In this document: positions 27,531 to 36,196 of the stretch, one piece after another
Layout of the letters: each line of letters starts with the position of its first letter
Numbering within the stretch: the stretch's first letter is position 1
Source of the DNA: Micromonospora sp. LH3U1
Lineage (GTDB): Bacteria > Actinomycetota > Actinomycetes > Mycobacteriales > Micromonosporaceae
Reading direction: 5' to 3'
Length of the DNA: 64,000 nucleotides
NCBI RefSeq assembly: GCF_028475105.1
Contig: NZ_CP116936.1
Span: 2,418,001-2,482,000, forward strand
Made by a program: the position numbers and the translations under genes
The notes under the pieces: generated by a model
Told to the model about the DNA's origin: nothing
The model's database searches: none
The model's input: only the letters and a program-made list of their open reading frames with translations

Positions 27531-27950
27531 CGGTGCGGACCTCCCTGAAATGTGCCTGCGGGATGCCGACACGATGGAGGGCACCCGTTCGGGCAAACTA
27601 CCCGCCATCCTGGTGCATTCCTGCGCGGGGCGATCCGTCGCCCGGGGGATGGACGTCCCCGGACTAATCATCTGATTACGCCGCCAGGCTGGTCCCGTCG
27701 ACCGATCGGCCGAGGGCTGGTTCGGCCCAAAGGCCGAGTTTGTCGATCATGTCAGGCCGGGTGGTCCGATGTCCGGGCCTGTCGCCCGCCGTGTCCGCCT
27801 GCGTGCGGCGCCAGCTTCATCCGGTACGCGAGGTACGTTCCCCGGGCGCGTCGACCCGTCCCGGTCGTCCACCAGTACCGGCCCGATCTGTGGCGAGCAC
27901 CACGTGATCACCGTGCGTGATCAGGGTTTCCACCTGCCTAGCCTCGGTTG
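27531..27950. other. 420-bp intergenic region between PAC2 and lysozyme-fold genes
   Basis: No gene or tRNA is visible. It holds a hairpin CCGGGG-N9-CCCCGG (27642-27662), the near-perfect AT-rich palindrome TAATCA-TC-TGATTA (27665-27678), a short CGGCC-CAAA-GGCCG stem followed by AGTTTGT (27723-27742) and two direct CGTGATCA copies (27903-27910 and 27916-27923). I looked for the conserved blocks of the c-di-AMP (ydaO) riboswitch common before cell-wall hydrolases and did not find them. Confidence 0.5.
27939..27944 (+). promoter_or_regulatory. -10 box of leaderless lysozyme-fold gene
   Basis: TAGCCT, then CGGTTG (6 nt), then the ATG at 27951; no Shine-Dalgarno is present. Confidence 0.55.
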
Positions 27951-28811
27951 ATGCGTGACGACGGCACCCTCGACGACCCGTACGCCCCGAGCAGCCCCAC
28001 TGCCGATACGGAGGATGGCACCTCAACCGAACGGACAACCGCCGCGAGTCGGCTCCGGGCGTACGCCCGGGACCTGACCGGCCGACGCCGGGCGCAGGTG
28101 GCGCTGGCGACCGGTGTGGTCTGCTGCCTCGGTTTGGCCGCTGTGGCGCAGGTCCGCGACGAGACCGCCGACGCGGCGACCCGGGGTGGCCCGCTCTCCA
28201 GCTCGGAGCTGGCGCAGCGCGCCGAACAGCAGCGTGCCTCCCGTGGTCTCGACCGCGCAGCCGCCCCGACCACCCCCACCGCTGCCCCGTCCGCGGTGGC
28301 GACCCCCGCCGACCCGGACACCACCGCGCGGGCCCGGAAGGTCGCCTCGGTCCCCCCGACCGACCCGGCGCCCGTCGCCGGGCTCGACGAGGACCAGATG
28401 GAGAACGCCGAGGCGATCGTCCGCACCGGCCGCAAGATGGGGGTCCCCCGCCGAGGTCTGGTGATCGCGGTGGCCACCGCCATGCAGGAGAGCAACCTCT
28501 ACAACGTGGCCAGCGGTGTGCTGCCCGAGTCGCAGGACTACCCGCACCAGGGCGTCGGCTGGGACCACGACTCGGTCGGGTTGTTCCAGCAGCGCTCCAG
28601 CAGCGGCTGGGGCCCGGTGGGCCGGCTGATGGACCCCGCGTTCGCCACCCGGCAGTTCCTCGCCGCGCTGGAGCAGGTGCCGGGCTGGCAGCGGATGCGG
28701 CTCACCGATGCTGCCCAGGCGGTGCAGGTCTCCGCGTACCCCGAGCACTACCAGCAGCACGAATGGCGGGCCACCCGGGTCGTCGACGCCATCGTGCCGG
28801 CGGGGAGGTAG
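27951..28811 (+). CDS. Membrane-anchored lysozyme-fold (transglycosylase-like) protein
   Basis: 286 aa. Cytoplasmic acidic N-terminus, one membrane helix near residues 50-66 (VALATGVVCCLGLAAVAQV), an Ala/Pro/Thr-rich linker to about 145, then the domain DEDQMENAEAIVRTGRKMGVPRRGLVIAVATAMQESNLYNVA, where the Glu of MQESN is the likely catalytic acid of a lysozyme-like fold. HDSVGLFQQRSSSGWGPVGRLMDPAFATRQFLAAL follows, typical of actinobacterial cell-wall hydrolase-like proteins. Probably trims or senses peptidoglycan outside the membrane. Leaderless start. Confidence 0.82.
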   Translation: MRDDGTLDDPYAPSSPTADTEDGTSTERTTAASRLRAYARDLTGRRRAQVALATGVVCCLGLAAVAQVRDETADAATRGGPLSSSELAQRAEQQRASRGLDRAAAPTTPTAAPSAVATPADPDTTARARKVASVPPTDPAPVAGLDEDQMENAEAIVRTGRKMGVPRRGLVIAVATAMQESNLYNVASGVLPESQDYPHQGVGWDHDSVGLFQQRSSSGWGPVGRLMDPAFATRQFLAALEQVPGWQRMRLTDAAQAVQVSAYPEHYQQHEWRATRVVDAIVPAGR

Positions 28812-28917
28812 CCTTCCGCCCACTATGGACGGTCAGGGTTGAGGCTGTGGCGTCCCGGGTACATGTGTTGCGGGTTCGGGGTACACATGACAGAGGGATC
28901 ATCGACAGGAGGACGCC

Positions 28918-29064
28918 ATGTCACTGATGCAGCGGATCACCACGTTCCTGAGATCGCCGAAGGGGCAGCAGCTGGTCGAGCGAGGTCGTCGGGAGATGGC
29001 CAAGCCCGGCAACCAGCAGAAGCTCAAGGGTCTCGCGGCCCGGCTGTCCAACCGCCGCCGCTGA
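28918..29064 (+). CDS. Small basic protein (48 aa), unknown
   Basis: 48 codons behind a perfect AGGAGG ribosome site 6 nt upstream. The protein MSLMQRITTFLRSPKGQQLV...LAARLSNRRR is strongly basic (about 13 Arg/Lys), with an amphipathic start and no membrane segment. The codon-position GC pattern is that of a real gene. It ends 49 bp before the EcsC gene, so they probably form an operon. A possible nucleic-acid or membrane-surface binder; no family recognised. Upstream, CATGTGT (28862-28868) and ACACATG (28883-28889) form a dyad. Confidence 0.7.
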   Translation: MSLMQRITTFLRSPKGQQLVERGRREMAKPGNQQKLKGLAARLSNRRR

Positions 29065-29113
29065 CCGCCCCATCGGCCGCCCTGTCCGCCGTTCCCACCC
29101 CTGGGGAGACCCG

Positions 29114-29869
29114 GTGACCGACACCCCGCCCGTCGGCGGCCAGCCCGCCGCCCCCACTCCTCAGCCGTCCGTCGGCCTGCCGACCGGGCCGGCGGACGCT
29201 CCCGAGGGCCCGCCGGCCCGTCTCTGGGACCGGATGCGCGGCGACCCGCAGTACGCGCCGGAGCACCTCGCCCTCGAGGCGGTGCGTCGGCTCGGGCCGG
29301 AAGCCGTGCAGTGGGCCGTCCGGGCCCGCACCGAGCAGCCGGGGGTGTCGGCCGACGCCCTGGCCGACCAGGCGGCCCGCAAGTTCGTCAACCTGGCCCG
29401 TCTGTCCGGCGCGGTCTCCGGTGCTGCCGGGCTGCCCGGCGCCGTGATCGATGTGGGCGTGCTGGCCTGGACGCAGGCGCGGATGGTGCTGCACATCGCC
29501 GCCGCGTACGACGTCGACCCGGTGCACAGCGACCGGGCCACCGACCTGCTCGTCCTACAACGCGTGCACAAGGTCGCCGAGAGCGCCCGGCTGGCGCTCG
29601 GCGTGGCCGCCGGCCGGGAACGCGCCGACGCGCTCTTCGGTCTGGGCGGACAGCGCCCGCTCGGTCGGGTCATGTTGCAACTCGGCATCCGGCTGGCCCA
29701 GATGGCAGGTGTCCGGGCCGCCAAGCGGATGGTCGCCAAAGTCGTCCCCGGGGCGGCCATCGTGCTCGGCACCTGGGCCAACTCGTCGGCCACGAAGGAC
29801 CTCGCGCAGCGTTCCCGCGCCGTCTACCGCTCACGGGGCACCGCCGTTCCGGAGCCCCGCCACCCCTGA
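29114..29869 (+). CDS. EcsC-family protein
   Basis: 251 aa, GTG start behind GGGGAGA. After a Pro-rich 45-residue lead, the helical EcsC-like domain reads LARLSGAVSGAAGLPGAVIDVGVLAWTQARMVLHIAAAYDVDP...LLVLQRVHKVAESARLALGVA, then MLQLGIRLAQMAGVRAAKRMVAKVVPGAAIVLGTWANSSATKDLAQRSRAVYR. Hydrophobic but no clear signal peptide, so probably membrane-associated. The role is unknown; EcsC sits with ABC exporters in Bacillus. Preceded by the 48-aa basic protein, convergent with the SGNH gene. Confidence 0.75.
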   Translation: MTDTPPVGGQPAAPTPQPSVGLPTGPADAPEGPPARLWDRMRGDPQYAPEHLALEAVRRLGPEAVQWAVRARTEQPGVSADALADQAARKFVNLARLSGAVSGAAGLPGAVIDVGVLAWTQARMVLHIAAAYDVDPVHSDRATDLLVLQRVHKVAESARLALGVAAGRERADALFGLGGQRPLGRVMLQLGIRLAQMAGVRAAKRMVAKVVPGAAIVLGTWANSSATKDLAQRSRAVYRSRGTAVPEPRHP

Positions 29870-29887
29870 CGGTCGCCTCCGGGTTGG

Positions 29888-30739
29888 TCAGTTGGCCATG
29901 CCGGAGGCGCGCCAGGTCACCTCGGCGAGCCGGCCCTGGCCGGTGGCGTTGGGGTGGAACCAGTCCAGCGGGTTGAGCAGATCCAGGGTGAACCGGATCT
30001 TGTGCGCCGCGCCGCCGTCATGGCGGCAGCGTGAGCCGTACGCCCGGCAGGCCGCCACCAACTGGGCGTTGTACGCGTCGATCCGATCCCGGACGGCGGC
30101 CCGGCGCGCCCGGTCGACGGGTGCCGTCGAGGTCGCCTCGGCCAGCAGGGCCGGGCAGATGCCTCGCCGCCACGCGCGTGCCGCCCGGGGGTCGTCGTGC
30201 CCGATCTCCCAGAGCCGGTAGAGGTCGGGGATGCTCACCACCAGCACCCGGGCCTTCGGCCGGCCGGTCCGCAGCACCCGCAGGCCCCGGTCGACGTCCG
30301 CCCGGAACTGGGCGACCGGCGTCATCGCGTCCACCCCGCCTCGGCACACGTCGTTGGCGCCGATCAGCACGGTGACGTAGTCGGCGCGGTCGCGTACCGC
30401 TGCCTGGGCCTGGCCTTCGAGGGCGTCCGCGCGGGCGCCGGGACGGGCGTGGTTGTACGTCCGGTCGCGGATCGCCGAATTCTGGTCGAGCAGTCGCCGG
30501 TAGTGGCTCTGCACGCGCAGGCCGTCCCCGGTCGACCAGGAGTTGCGCTCGCAGGAGGTGAGCACCAGGCAGGAGGCGAAGCCGGTGCTGATCGAGTCGC
30601 CGAGCGCGGCGATGCCACCCGGCCCGCTCGACGGCGGGGTGCTCGCGGTGGGGCGGGGTGTCGCGGAGGTGCCGCCCTCGCAGGCCAGCGCGACGAGCGC
30701 CGCGAGACAGGCCAGGGCGGCGACCCAGCGTCGAGGCAT
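29888..30739 (-). CDS. SGNH/GDSL hydrolase lipoprotein
   Basis: 283 aa. Lipoprotein signal MPRRWVAALACLAALVALAC with lipobox Cys20, so surface-anchored. Block I is ALGDSISTGF with Ser49 as nucleophile, the GANDVC block III carries the oxyanion Asn, and DWFHPNATGQ is block V with catalytic Asp and His. Several extra Cys (SCLVLTSC, CRGG, GIC, SRCRH) suggest disulfides, as in actinobacterial lipases of this type. It hydrolyses esters of unknown nature, possibly acyl groups on wall polymers. Confidence 0.9.
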   Translation of the reverse strand: MPRRWVAALACLAALVALACEGGTSATPRPTASTPPSSGPGGIAALGDSISTGFASCLVLTSCERNSWSTGDGLRVQSHYRRLLDQNSAIRDRTYNHARPGARADALEGQAQAAVRDRADYVTVLIGANDVCRGGVDAMTPVAQFRADVDRGLRVLRTGRPKARVLVVSIPDLYRLWEIGHDDPRAARAWRRGICPALLAEATSTAPVDRARRAAVRDRIDAYNAQLVAACRAYGSRCRHDGGAAHKIRFTLDLLNPLDWFHPNATGQGRLAEVTWRASGMAN

Positions 30740-30859
30740 GACATTCCCCGTTCCCGCAGCAGAGAGCGACAGCGCGGTAACTCTATGCGTAGGACGGGGC
30801 TTTCCGGGAAGTTGCTGTCGGGTATGCGGCAGAACGCCGACGCTGGTGGCGGCGGGGTG

Positions 30860-31453
30860 TTACAAGCCCCGCCAGGGTGCCGCCTGGCCGTGCAACCACC
30901 AGTGCAACGCCCGGGTGATCCGGGGCAGCACCAGATAGGTCATCAGCGGGGTCAGGCAGAGCGTCATCAGCAGCACCCGCGCCGCCAGCGGCACAGCGTC
31001 GAGGAAACGGCTGGTCAGCAGGGTGGCGGTGAGGCTCAGCGGAAAGAACGCCAGCCAGATGGTCACCGCCTGCTTCCACCTCGGCGGCGACGCGGGCGGA
31101 ATCGGCTCCACCAGGTCCACCGAATGCTCCAGCGGCGGGTCGAACCAGCCCTCGATCCCGGTACGCCGCTCGACCCGGGTGTGCTCGACGATGCCCTGCG
31201 CCGAGCTGAGCCACCAGTGCCGCTGCGGCGACTCCTCCCACCGGTGCAGCGTCTCGGCGTCGGCGAAGCGGTAGAGCATGTGCCACTCCGGCGAACCGGG
31301 GCCGCTCTGCACCCAGCCGGCGCCGAGAAACCCGGGGAATGCCTCGGCCAGCGCGGTGCCGGCCCGCATCCAGGCCACCATCTCGCTGGACCGCCCCGGA
31401 TCGACACGGCGGGCGATGGCGACGGTCACCGGCACGGCGAAGGTCATTGACAT
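30860..31453 (-). CDS. ABM-like domain fused to membrane helices
   Basis: 197 aa from the ATG at 31453. Residues 5-100 read FAVPVTVAIARRVDPGRSSEMVAWMRAGTALAEAFPGFLGAGWVQ...WHMLYRFADAETLHRWEESPQRHWWL, the antibiotic-biosynthesis-monooxygenase (dimeric alpha-beta) fold as in the MhuD-like gene but without its haem residues. Residues 125-185 form about two to three membrane helices (AVTIWLAFFPLSLTATLL; ARVLLMTLCLTPLMTYLVL). This fusion is known in actinobacteria as an ABM-family membrane protein of unknown function. The start is uncertain by two codons (ATG TCA ATG). Confidence 0.8.
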   Translation of the reverse strand: MSMTFAVPVTVAIARRVDPGRSSEMVAWMRAGTALAEAFPGFLGAGWVQSGPGSPEWHMLYRFADAETLHRWEESPQRHWWLSSAQGIVEHTRVERRTGIEGWFDPPLEHSVDLVEPIPPASPPRWKQAVTIWLAFFPLSLTATLLTSRFLDAVPLAARVLLMTLCLTPLMTYLVLPRITRALHWWLHGQAAPWRGL

Positions 31454-31574
31454 GCGCCCATCCTGCGGTCGGCGGGGCCCCAGCGCGAACGGATGTGCCA
31501 GAGCACACCGCGCCGAAGGGTGTGCGAGCGCGCGGCGCCGGTTAACCCGTCCGATCGGGGGTAGGTCGGGGAGT

Positions 31575-31838
31575 ATGACGAGATCGCAGCCCCGGCGCGC
31601 CCGTGGCACGGTCGGCCACGCGAACAGCGCGCTGAACCTCCGGCTCACCCTGGCCAGCTTCGGGCTGGTGATCATGGTGCTCTTCGCGGTGCTGGCGTTC
31701 TGGGCCGGCATCGCCTGGCTCGGCGTAATCTGCGCGATCCTCGCCGTGGTCGCCGTGGTCGACCTGGTCGTGATCCAGCGCCGCCGCGCCGCCCGCCACC
31801 GCGAGGAGCCGGGCGTCAAGCACTCGTTGTTCGAGTGA
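31575..31838 (+). CDS. Small two-helix membrane protein (DUF6343-like)
   Basis: 87 aa, ATG just after GGGGAGT. Arg-rich N-terminus, then two adjoining membrane helices LTLASFGLVIMVLFAVLAFW and WLGVICAILAVVAVVDLVVI, then a basic tail QRRRAARHREEPGVKHSLFE. It resembles the actinobacterial DUF6343 family (tentative). Twelve bp before the gabD-type gene and probably in its operon; divergent from the ABM-membrane protein. Confidence 0.7.
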   Translation: MTRSQPRRARGTVGHANSALNLRLTLASFGLVIMVLFAVLAFWAGIAWLGVICAILAVVAVVDLVVIQRRRAARHREEPGVKHSLFE

Positions 31839-31850
31839 CAGGAGGACGAG

Positions 31851-33266
31851 ATGCCCCACATCGCCACCACCAACCCCGCCACCGGTCAGGTGCTCAAGAC
31901 CTATGAGGCGATGTCCACCGAGCAACTCGACGCTGCCATCGAGCGCACCGACCTCGCCTACCGACAGCTGCGGGAGACCACCGTCGACCAGCGCGCCCGG
32001 TGGATGAACGCCGCGGCCGACCTGCTGGACGCCGAGCGGGACGAGATCGCCCGGATCATGACCACGGAGATGGGCAAGACGTACGTCTCGGCGCAGGCCG
32101 AGGTGACCAAGTGCGCCGCGGCCGCCCGCTTCTACGCGGACAAGGCACCGGCATTCCTCGCCGACGAGCCGGCCGACGCCGACGCGGTCAAGGCGACCCG
32201 CGCGTTCATCCGCTACCAGCCGATCGGTGTCGTGCTCGCGGTGATGCCGTGGAACTTCCCGCTCTGGCAGGTGATGCGCTTCGCCGCACCAGCGCTGATG
32301 GCCGGCAACACCGGTCTGCTCAAGCACGCCTCCAACGTGCCGCAGACCGCGCTCCTGCTGGAGGACGTGTTCCGCCGGGCCGGCTTCCCCGAGGGGGCCT
32401 TCACCACCGTGCTGGTCGGCTCGGACGCCGTCGAGCGGATCCTCAGCGACCCCCGCGTGCGCGCCGCCACGCTCACCGGCAGTGAGCCCGCCGGTCGGTC
32501 CATCGCCCAGATCGCCGGGCGGGAGCTGAAGAAGACCGTCCTCGAACTCGGCGGCAGCGACCCCTTCGTGGTGATGCCCTCGGCCGACGTGGATCGGGCC
32601 GCGGAGGTGGCCACCACCGCCCGCTGCCAGAACAACGGCCAGTCCTGCATCGCCGCGAAGCGGTTCATCGTGCACACCGACGTGTTCGACGCCTTCGCCG
32701 AGAAGTTCGCCGCGAACATGGCCGCACTGCGGGTCGGCGACCCGATGGACCCGAACACCGACGTGGGACCGCTGGCCAGTGAGCGTGGCCGTGACGAGGT
32801 GCACGCCCAGGTCCGCGACGCGGCGGACAGCGGCGCGACCGTGCTGTGCGGCGGCGAGCCGCCGCCCGGCGACGGCTGGTTCTACCCGCCGACCGTGGTC
32901 ACCGACCTCACCCCGCAGATGCGGATGTGGTCCGAGGAGGTCTTCGGCCCGGTCGCCGGCCTCTTCCGGGTGTCGTCGTACGAGGAGGCGATCGAGGTCG
33001 CCAACGGCACCAGTTTCGGGCTCGGCTCGAACGCCTGGACGCGAGACGAGGCCGAGCAGGAGCGCTTCGCCACCGACCTGGACGCGGGCAACGTCTTCAT
33101 CAACGGGATGACGACGTCCTACCCGGAGTTGCCCTTCGGCGGTGTGAAGAACTCCGGCTACGGGCGGGAGCTGTCCGCGCTGGGCATGCGGGAGTTCTGC
33201 AACACCAAGACGGTCTGGGTGGGCGAAGGCGCCGCCTCGGCCGGCGCGGGCGCGCACGCCGAATAG
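31851..33266 (+). CDS. gabD: NADP-dependent succinate-semialdehyde dehydrogenase family aldehyde dehydrogenase
   Basis: 471 aa, full-length ALDH, CAGGAGG ribosome site. IGVVLAVMPWNFPLWQVMRFAAPALMAGNTGLLKHASN holds the catalytic Asn and the Lys that contacts NAD(P). LTGSEPAGRSIAQIAGRELKKTVLELGGSDPFVV contains the general-base Glu, and NNGQSCIAAKRF the nucleophile Cys near residue 266. PELPFGGVKNSGYGREL closes the site. The GabD-type short substrate loop suits succinate semialdehyde, the last step of the GABA shunt, feeding succinate to the SDH encoded in this window. Confidence 0.88.
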   Translation: MPHIATTNPATGQVLKTYEAMSTEQLDAAIERTDLAYRQLRETTVDQRARWMNAAADLLDAERDEIARIMTTEMGKTYVSAQAEVTKCAAAARFYADKAPAFLADEPADADAVKATRAFIRYQPIGVVLAVMPWNFPLWQVMRFAAPALMAGNTGLLKHASNVPQTALLLEDVFRRAGFPEGAFTTVLVGSDAVERILSDPRVRAATLTGSEPAGRSIAQIAGRELKKTVLELGGSDPFVVMPSADVDRAAEVATTARCQNNGQSCIAAKRFIVHTDVFDAFAEKFAANMAALRVGDPMDPNTDVGPLASERGRDEVHAQVRDAADSGATVLCGGEPPPGDGWFYPPTVVTDLTPQMRMWSEEVFGPVAGLFRVSSYEEAIEVANGTSFGLGSNAWTRDEAEQERFATDLDAGNVFINGMTTSYPELPFGGVKNSGYGRELSALGMREFCNTKTVWVGEGAASAGAGAHAE

Positions 33267-33318
33267 TTCGGGGCGCGGCACGCGTCAGCCGGCGCCGTCG
33301 TGGGTAGGAGGTGTGCCC

Positions 33319-34284
33319 ATGACGTCGTTCGGGTTCCACGCCTCGCATGAGCAGATTGGTCCGCGCGCCCTGTTGGAGGCGGTGATACACGCCGAGCGGG
33401 CCGGCTTCGACGCCGCCATGTGCTCCGACCACTTCTCCCCGTGGAGCGCCCGGCAGGGCGAGTCCGGCTTCGCCTGGTCCTGGCTGGGTTCCGCGCTGCA
33501 GGCCACCGGCATGCCGTTCGGCGTGGTCAACGCACCAGGCCAGCGGTACCACCCGGCGATCATCGCGCAGGCGATCGGCACCCTCGGCGCGATGTACCCG
33601 GGCCGGTTCTGGGCGGCGCTGGGCACCGGCGAGGCCAGCAACGAGCACATCACCGGCGACCCGTGGCCGCGCAAGGACGTACGCGCCGCCCGGCTCCGGG
33701 AGTGCGTGGACGTGATCCGGGCGCTGCTGGCCGGCGAGGAGGTCAGCCACGACGGCCTGGTACGCGTGGATCGCGCCCGGCTCTGGACTCGCCCCGAGCA
33801 GCCTCCCGCGCTGGTCGGCGCCGCCGTCAGCGTGGCCACCGCCCGTTGGTGCGCCGAATGGGCGGACGGCCTGATCACCGTGAACGCCCCGGTGGAGCAC
33901 CTACGCGAGATGATCGACGCGTACCGGGACGCCGGCGGGCGCGGGCCGCTGCACCTGCAGGTGCACGTCTCCTGGGCGCCGGAGCAGGCGCAGGCCGAGG
34001 CGCTCGCGTACGACCAGTGGCGCAGCAACGTCTTCGCCCCGCCGGTCTGCTGGGATCTGGAAACGGTCGAGCACTTCGACGTGGTCTCCTCCGACGTTCC
34101 GAAGCAGCGGATCGCTGAGGTGGTGAACATCTCGGCCGACCTGGGCCGGCACGTCGGCTGGCTGGAGGAGTACGTGGAGTTGGGCTTCGACCAGATCGCC
34201 CTGCACCACGTCGGGCAGGAGCAGCGCGGGTTCATCGACGCGTTCGGCGCGGAGGTGCTGCCGAAACTGCGCACGACTGGCTGA
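33319..34284 (+). CDS. LLM-class F420/FMN-dependent oxidoreductase (TIGR03885 type)
   Basis: 321 aa from the ATG at 33319; GGAGG lies 7 nt upstream and almost touches the alternative GTG at 33313. TIM barrel of the luciferase-like family: FGFHASHEQIGPRALLEAVIHAERAGFDAAMCSDHFSPWSARQGESGFAWSWLGSAL, then GRFWAALGTGEASNEHITGDPWPRKDVRAARLRECVDVIRALLAGE. This pattern fits the non-F420-certain TIGR03885 group near glucose-6-phosphate dehydrogenase (Fgd). Cofactor F420 is likely in an actinomycete. Substrate unknown. Follows gabD in the same direction after a 52-bp gap. Confidence 0.85.
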   Translation: MTSFGFHASHEQIGPRALLEAVIHAERAGFDAAMCSDHFSPWSARQGESGFAWSWLGSALQATGMPFGVVNAPGQRYHPAIIAQAIGTLGAMYPGRFWAALGTGEASNEHITGDPWPRKDVRAARLRECVDVIRALLAGEEVSHDGLVRVDRARLWTRPEQPPALVGAAVSVATARWCAEWADGLITVNAPVEHLREMIDAYRDAGGRGPLHLQVHVSWAPEQAQAEALAYDQWRSNVFAPPVCWDLETVEHFDVVSSDVPKQRIAEVVNISADLGRHVGWLEEYVELGFDQIALHHVGQEQRGFIDAFGAEVLPKLRTTG

Positions 34285-34308
34285 TCGAGGTCCGGATCGG
34301 CGGACCCC

Positions 34309-34314
34309 TAGGCT
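34309..34314 (+). promoter_or_regulatory. -10 box of leaderless antiporter operon
   Basis: TAGGCT, then CGTACCCC (8 nt), then the ATG at 34323; no Shine-Dalgarno. Confidence 0.5.
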
Positions 34315-34322
34315 CGTACCCC

Positions 34323-35894
34323 ATGGAAAGCCTGTTTCCGGTCGTCGTCTTCCTGGCGATCGCCACCCTGGGCGCCGCGCTGGCCCGCAGGCTCGGCCTG
34401 CTCGCGCCGATCCTGCTGGTCATCCTCGGTCTGGGGCTCTCCTTCGTGCCGGGCGTCCCGCACGTGGAGCTCGACCCGGAGCTGGTGCTGATCGGCATCC
34501 TGCCGCCGCTGCTCTACGTCGCCGCGCTGGAAACCTCGGTGCCGGCGTTCAAGAACAACATCCGGCCGATCCTGCTGCTCGCCGTCGGCCTGGTGCTGTT
34601 CACCGCGTTCGTGGTCGGGTTCGTGCTGCACCTGCTGCTGCCGCAGTTGCCGTTCGCGATCTGCCTGGCCCTCGGCGCGGTGGTCGCCCCGCCCGACGCC
34701 GTGGCGGCCACGGCGGTCGCCCGGCGGGTTGGCCTGCCCCGCCGGGTGGTCACCATCCTGGAGGGGGAGAGCCTGGTCAACGACGCCACCGCGCTGGTGC
34801 TGCTGCGGGTCGCGACGATGGCCACCATCGGCTCGGCGGTCGGCACCGCCGAGGTCGCCATCGAGGTGTTGCGGGCCACCGGCGGTGGCATCCTGATCGG
34901 GGCGCTCGGCGCACTGGTCTTCGGCTACCTGCACCGGCGGATCACTGACCCGTTGCTCGACAACGCCCTGTCGTTGATCATCCCGTTCGCGGTGGTGTTC
35001 ACCGCCGAGGCGGTGCACGCCTCGGGTGTGGTGGCGGTGGTCGTCACCGGTCTGGTGCTCGGCCACAAGCTGCCGCAGCTGCTGTCGGCGGCGTCCAGGT
35101 TGCAGGTCGGCGCGTTCTGGCGGCTGGTCCGGTTCCTGCTGGAGGGGCTGGTCTTCCTGCTGGTCGGGCTCCAACTGCGGGAGGTGCTGCGAGACCTCGA
35201 CGAGCCGGCCGGTTCGCTCATCATGATCACCTTCGCGGTGCTCGCCACCGTCCTCCTGACCCGGTTCATCTGGCTCTTCCCGGCCACCTACCTGGCCCGG
35301 TTGGTCCCAAGGGTCCGGCGCCGGGACGCCAGGCCGTCACCGAAGTTCCCGATCATCATCGGCTGGGCCGGGATGCGGGGCGTGGTGACGCTGGCCGCCG
35401 CGCTGGCCCTGCCACTGACCCTGGCCGACGACAAGCCGTACCCCCGGGCCCTGTTCATCTGGCTGGCCTTCGCGGTGATCGTGGTCACCCTGGTCGGTCA
35501 GGGTGCCACCCTGCCGCTGGTCGCCCGCCGGCTGAAGCTGCCCCAGGACGACCCGGTGCAGGACGCGCTGTCGGCCGCCGGGGTGCAGCAACAGGCCAGC
35601 AGGGCCGCCCAGGATCGCCTCGACAAGCTGGCCGAGAGCGCCCCCGCGGCGGTGGTGGACCGGCTGCGCCGTGCGCTGGAGGACCGCAACAACCTGGCCT
35701 GGGAGCGGCTCGGTGGCACTGAGCGGGAAACGCCGTCCCAGGCGTACGGTCGGCTACGACAAGAAATGATCGACGCCGAGCGGGATGTGTTCCGGGCTGC
35801 CCGGGACTCCGGTCGGATCCCCGAGGAGGTGTTGGTGCGGGCCTATCGTGACCTGGACCTGGAGGAGTCGTTGCTGCGGGAGGTCGAGAAGTGA
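34323..35894 (+). CDS. Na+/H+ antiporter (CPA1 family)
   Basis: 523 aa with about 12 hydrophobic helices up to residue 400. Ion-binding region LGAVVAPPDAVAATAVARRVGLPRRVVTILEGESLVNDATALVLLRVA near residues 118-165 carries the Asp and the GESLVNDATALV signature of CPA1/NhaP exchangers. GWAGMRGVVTLAAALALPLTL near 345 is the conserved Arg helix. The C-terminal cytoplasmic part (about 400-523) is charged and helical. It exports Na+ for H+. The stop overlaps the UBP zinc-finger gene by 4 nt. Confidence 0.93.
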   Translation: MESLFPVVVFLAIATLGAALARRLGLLAPILLVILGLGLSFVPGVPHVELDPELVLIGILPPLLYVAALETSVPAFKNNIRPILLLAVGLVLFTAFVVGFVLHLLLPQLPFAICLALGAVVAPPDAVAATAVARRVGLPRRVVTILEGESLVNDATALVLLRVATMATIGSAVGTAEVAIEVLRATGGGILIGALGALVFGYLHRRITDPLLDNALSLIIPFAVVFTAEAVHASGVVAVVVTGLVLGHKLPQLLSAASRLQVGAFWRLVRFLLEGLVFLLVGLQLREVLRDLDEPAGSLIMITFAVLATVLLTRFIWLFPATYLARLVPRVRRRDARPSPKFPIIIGWAGMRGVVTLAAALALPLTLADDKPYPRALFIWLAFAVIVVTLVGQGATLPLVARRLKLPQDDPVQDALSAAGVQQQASRAAQDRLDKLAESAPAAVVDRLRRALEDRNNLAWERLGGTERETPSQAYGRLRQEMIDAERDVFRAARDSGRIPEEVLVRAYRDLDLEESLLREVEK

Positions 35895-36148
35895 GCTGTC
35901 AGCACCTGACCGAGGCGGACGCGGTCGAGCCGCGCACCACCGAGGAATGCCCCGACTGCGTCGCCATCGGCAACGCCGACTGGGTGCACCTGCGGGCCTG
36001 CCTGAGCTGCGGGCACGTCGGTTGCTGCGACTCGTCGCCGTACCAGCACGCCACGAAGCACTTCGAGTCCACCGGCCACCCGGTGATCCGTTCGGTGCAG
36101 CCGGGCGAGACCTGGCGTTGGTGTTACGTCGACGAGGAGATCGGCTGA
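35891..36148 (+). CDS. UBP-type zinc-finger protein
   Basis: 85 aa, GTG start overlapping the antiporter stop (GTGA). The whole protein is one ZnF-UBP domain: CQHL...ECPDCVAIGNADWVHLRACLSCGHVGCCDSSPYQHATKHFESTGHPVIRSVQPGETWRWCYVDEEIG, with Cys/His pairs for zinc. In eukaryotes this fold binds the ubiquitin C-terminus; in actinobacteria it is commonly paired with antiporters, where it may regulate the transporter (inference). The acidic C-terminus is intact. Confidence 0.9.
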   Translation: MSCQHLTEADAVEPRTTEECPDCVAIGNADWVHLRACLSCGHVGCCDSSPYQHATKHFESTGHPVIRSVQPGETWRWCYVDEEIG

Positions 36149-36169
36149 CGGTCCCGACGACTGGTGACG

Positions 36170-36190
36170 GCCCGGCGTCAGCGTCCGGGC
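36170..36190. terminator. Hairpin between convergent UBP and GNAT genes
   Basis: GCCCGG (36170-36175) and CCGGGC (36185-36190) pair around a 9-nt loop. Confidence 0.4.
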
Positions 36191-36196
36191 GAGCAC

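Noticed and set aside
27531..27950. c-di-AMP (ydaO) riboswitch before the cell-wall hydrolase
   Set aside because: None of the conserved ydaO core blocks are present, and the gene looks leaderless.
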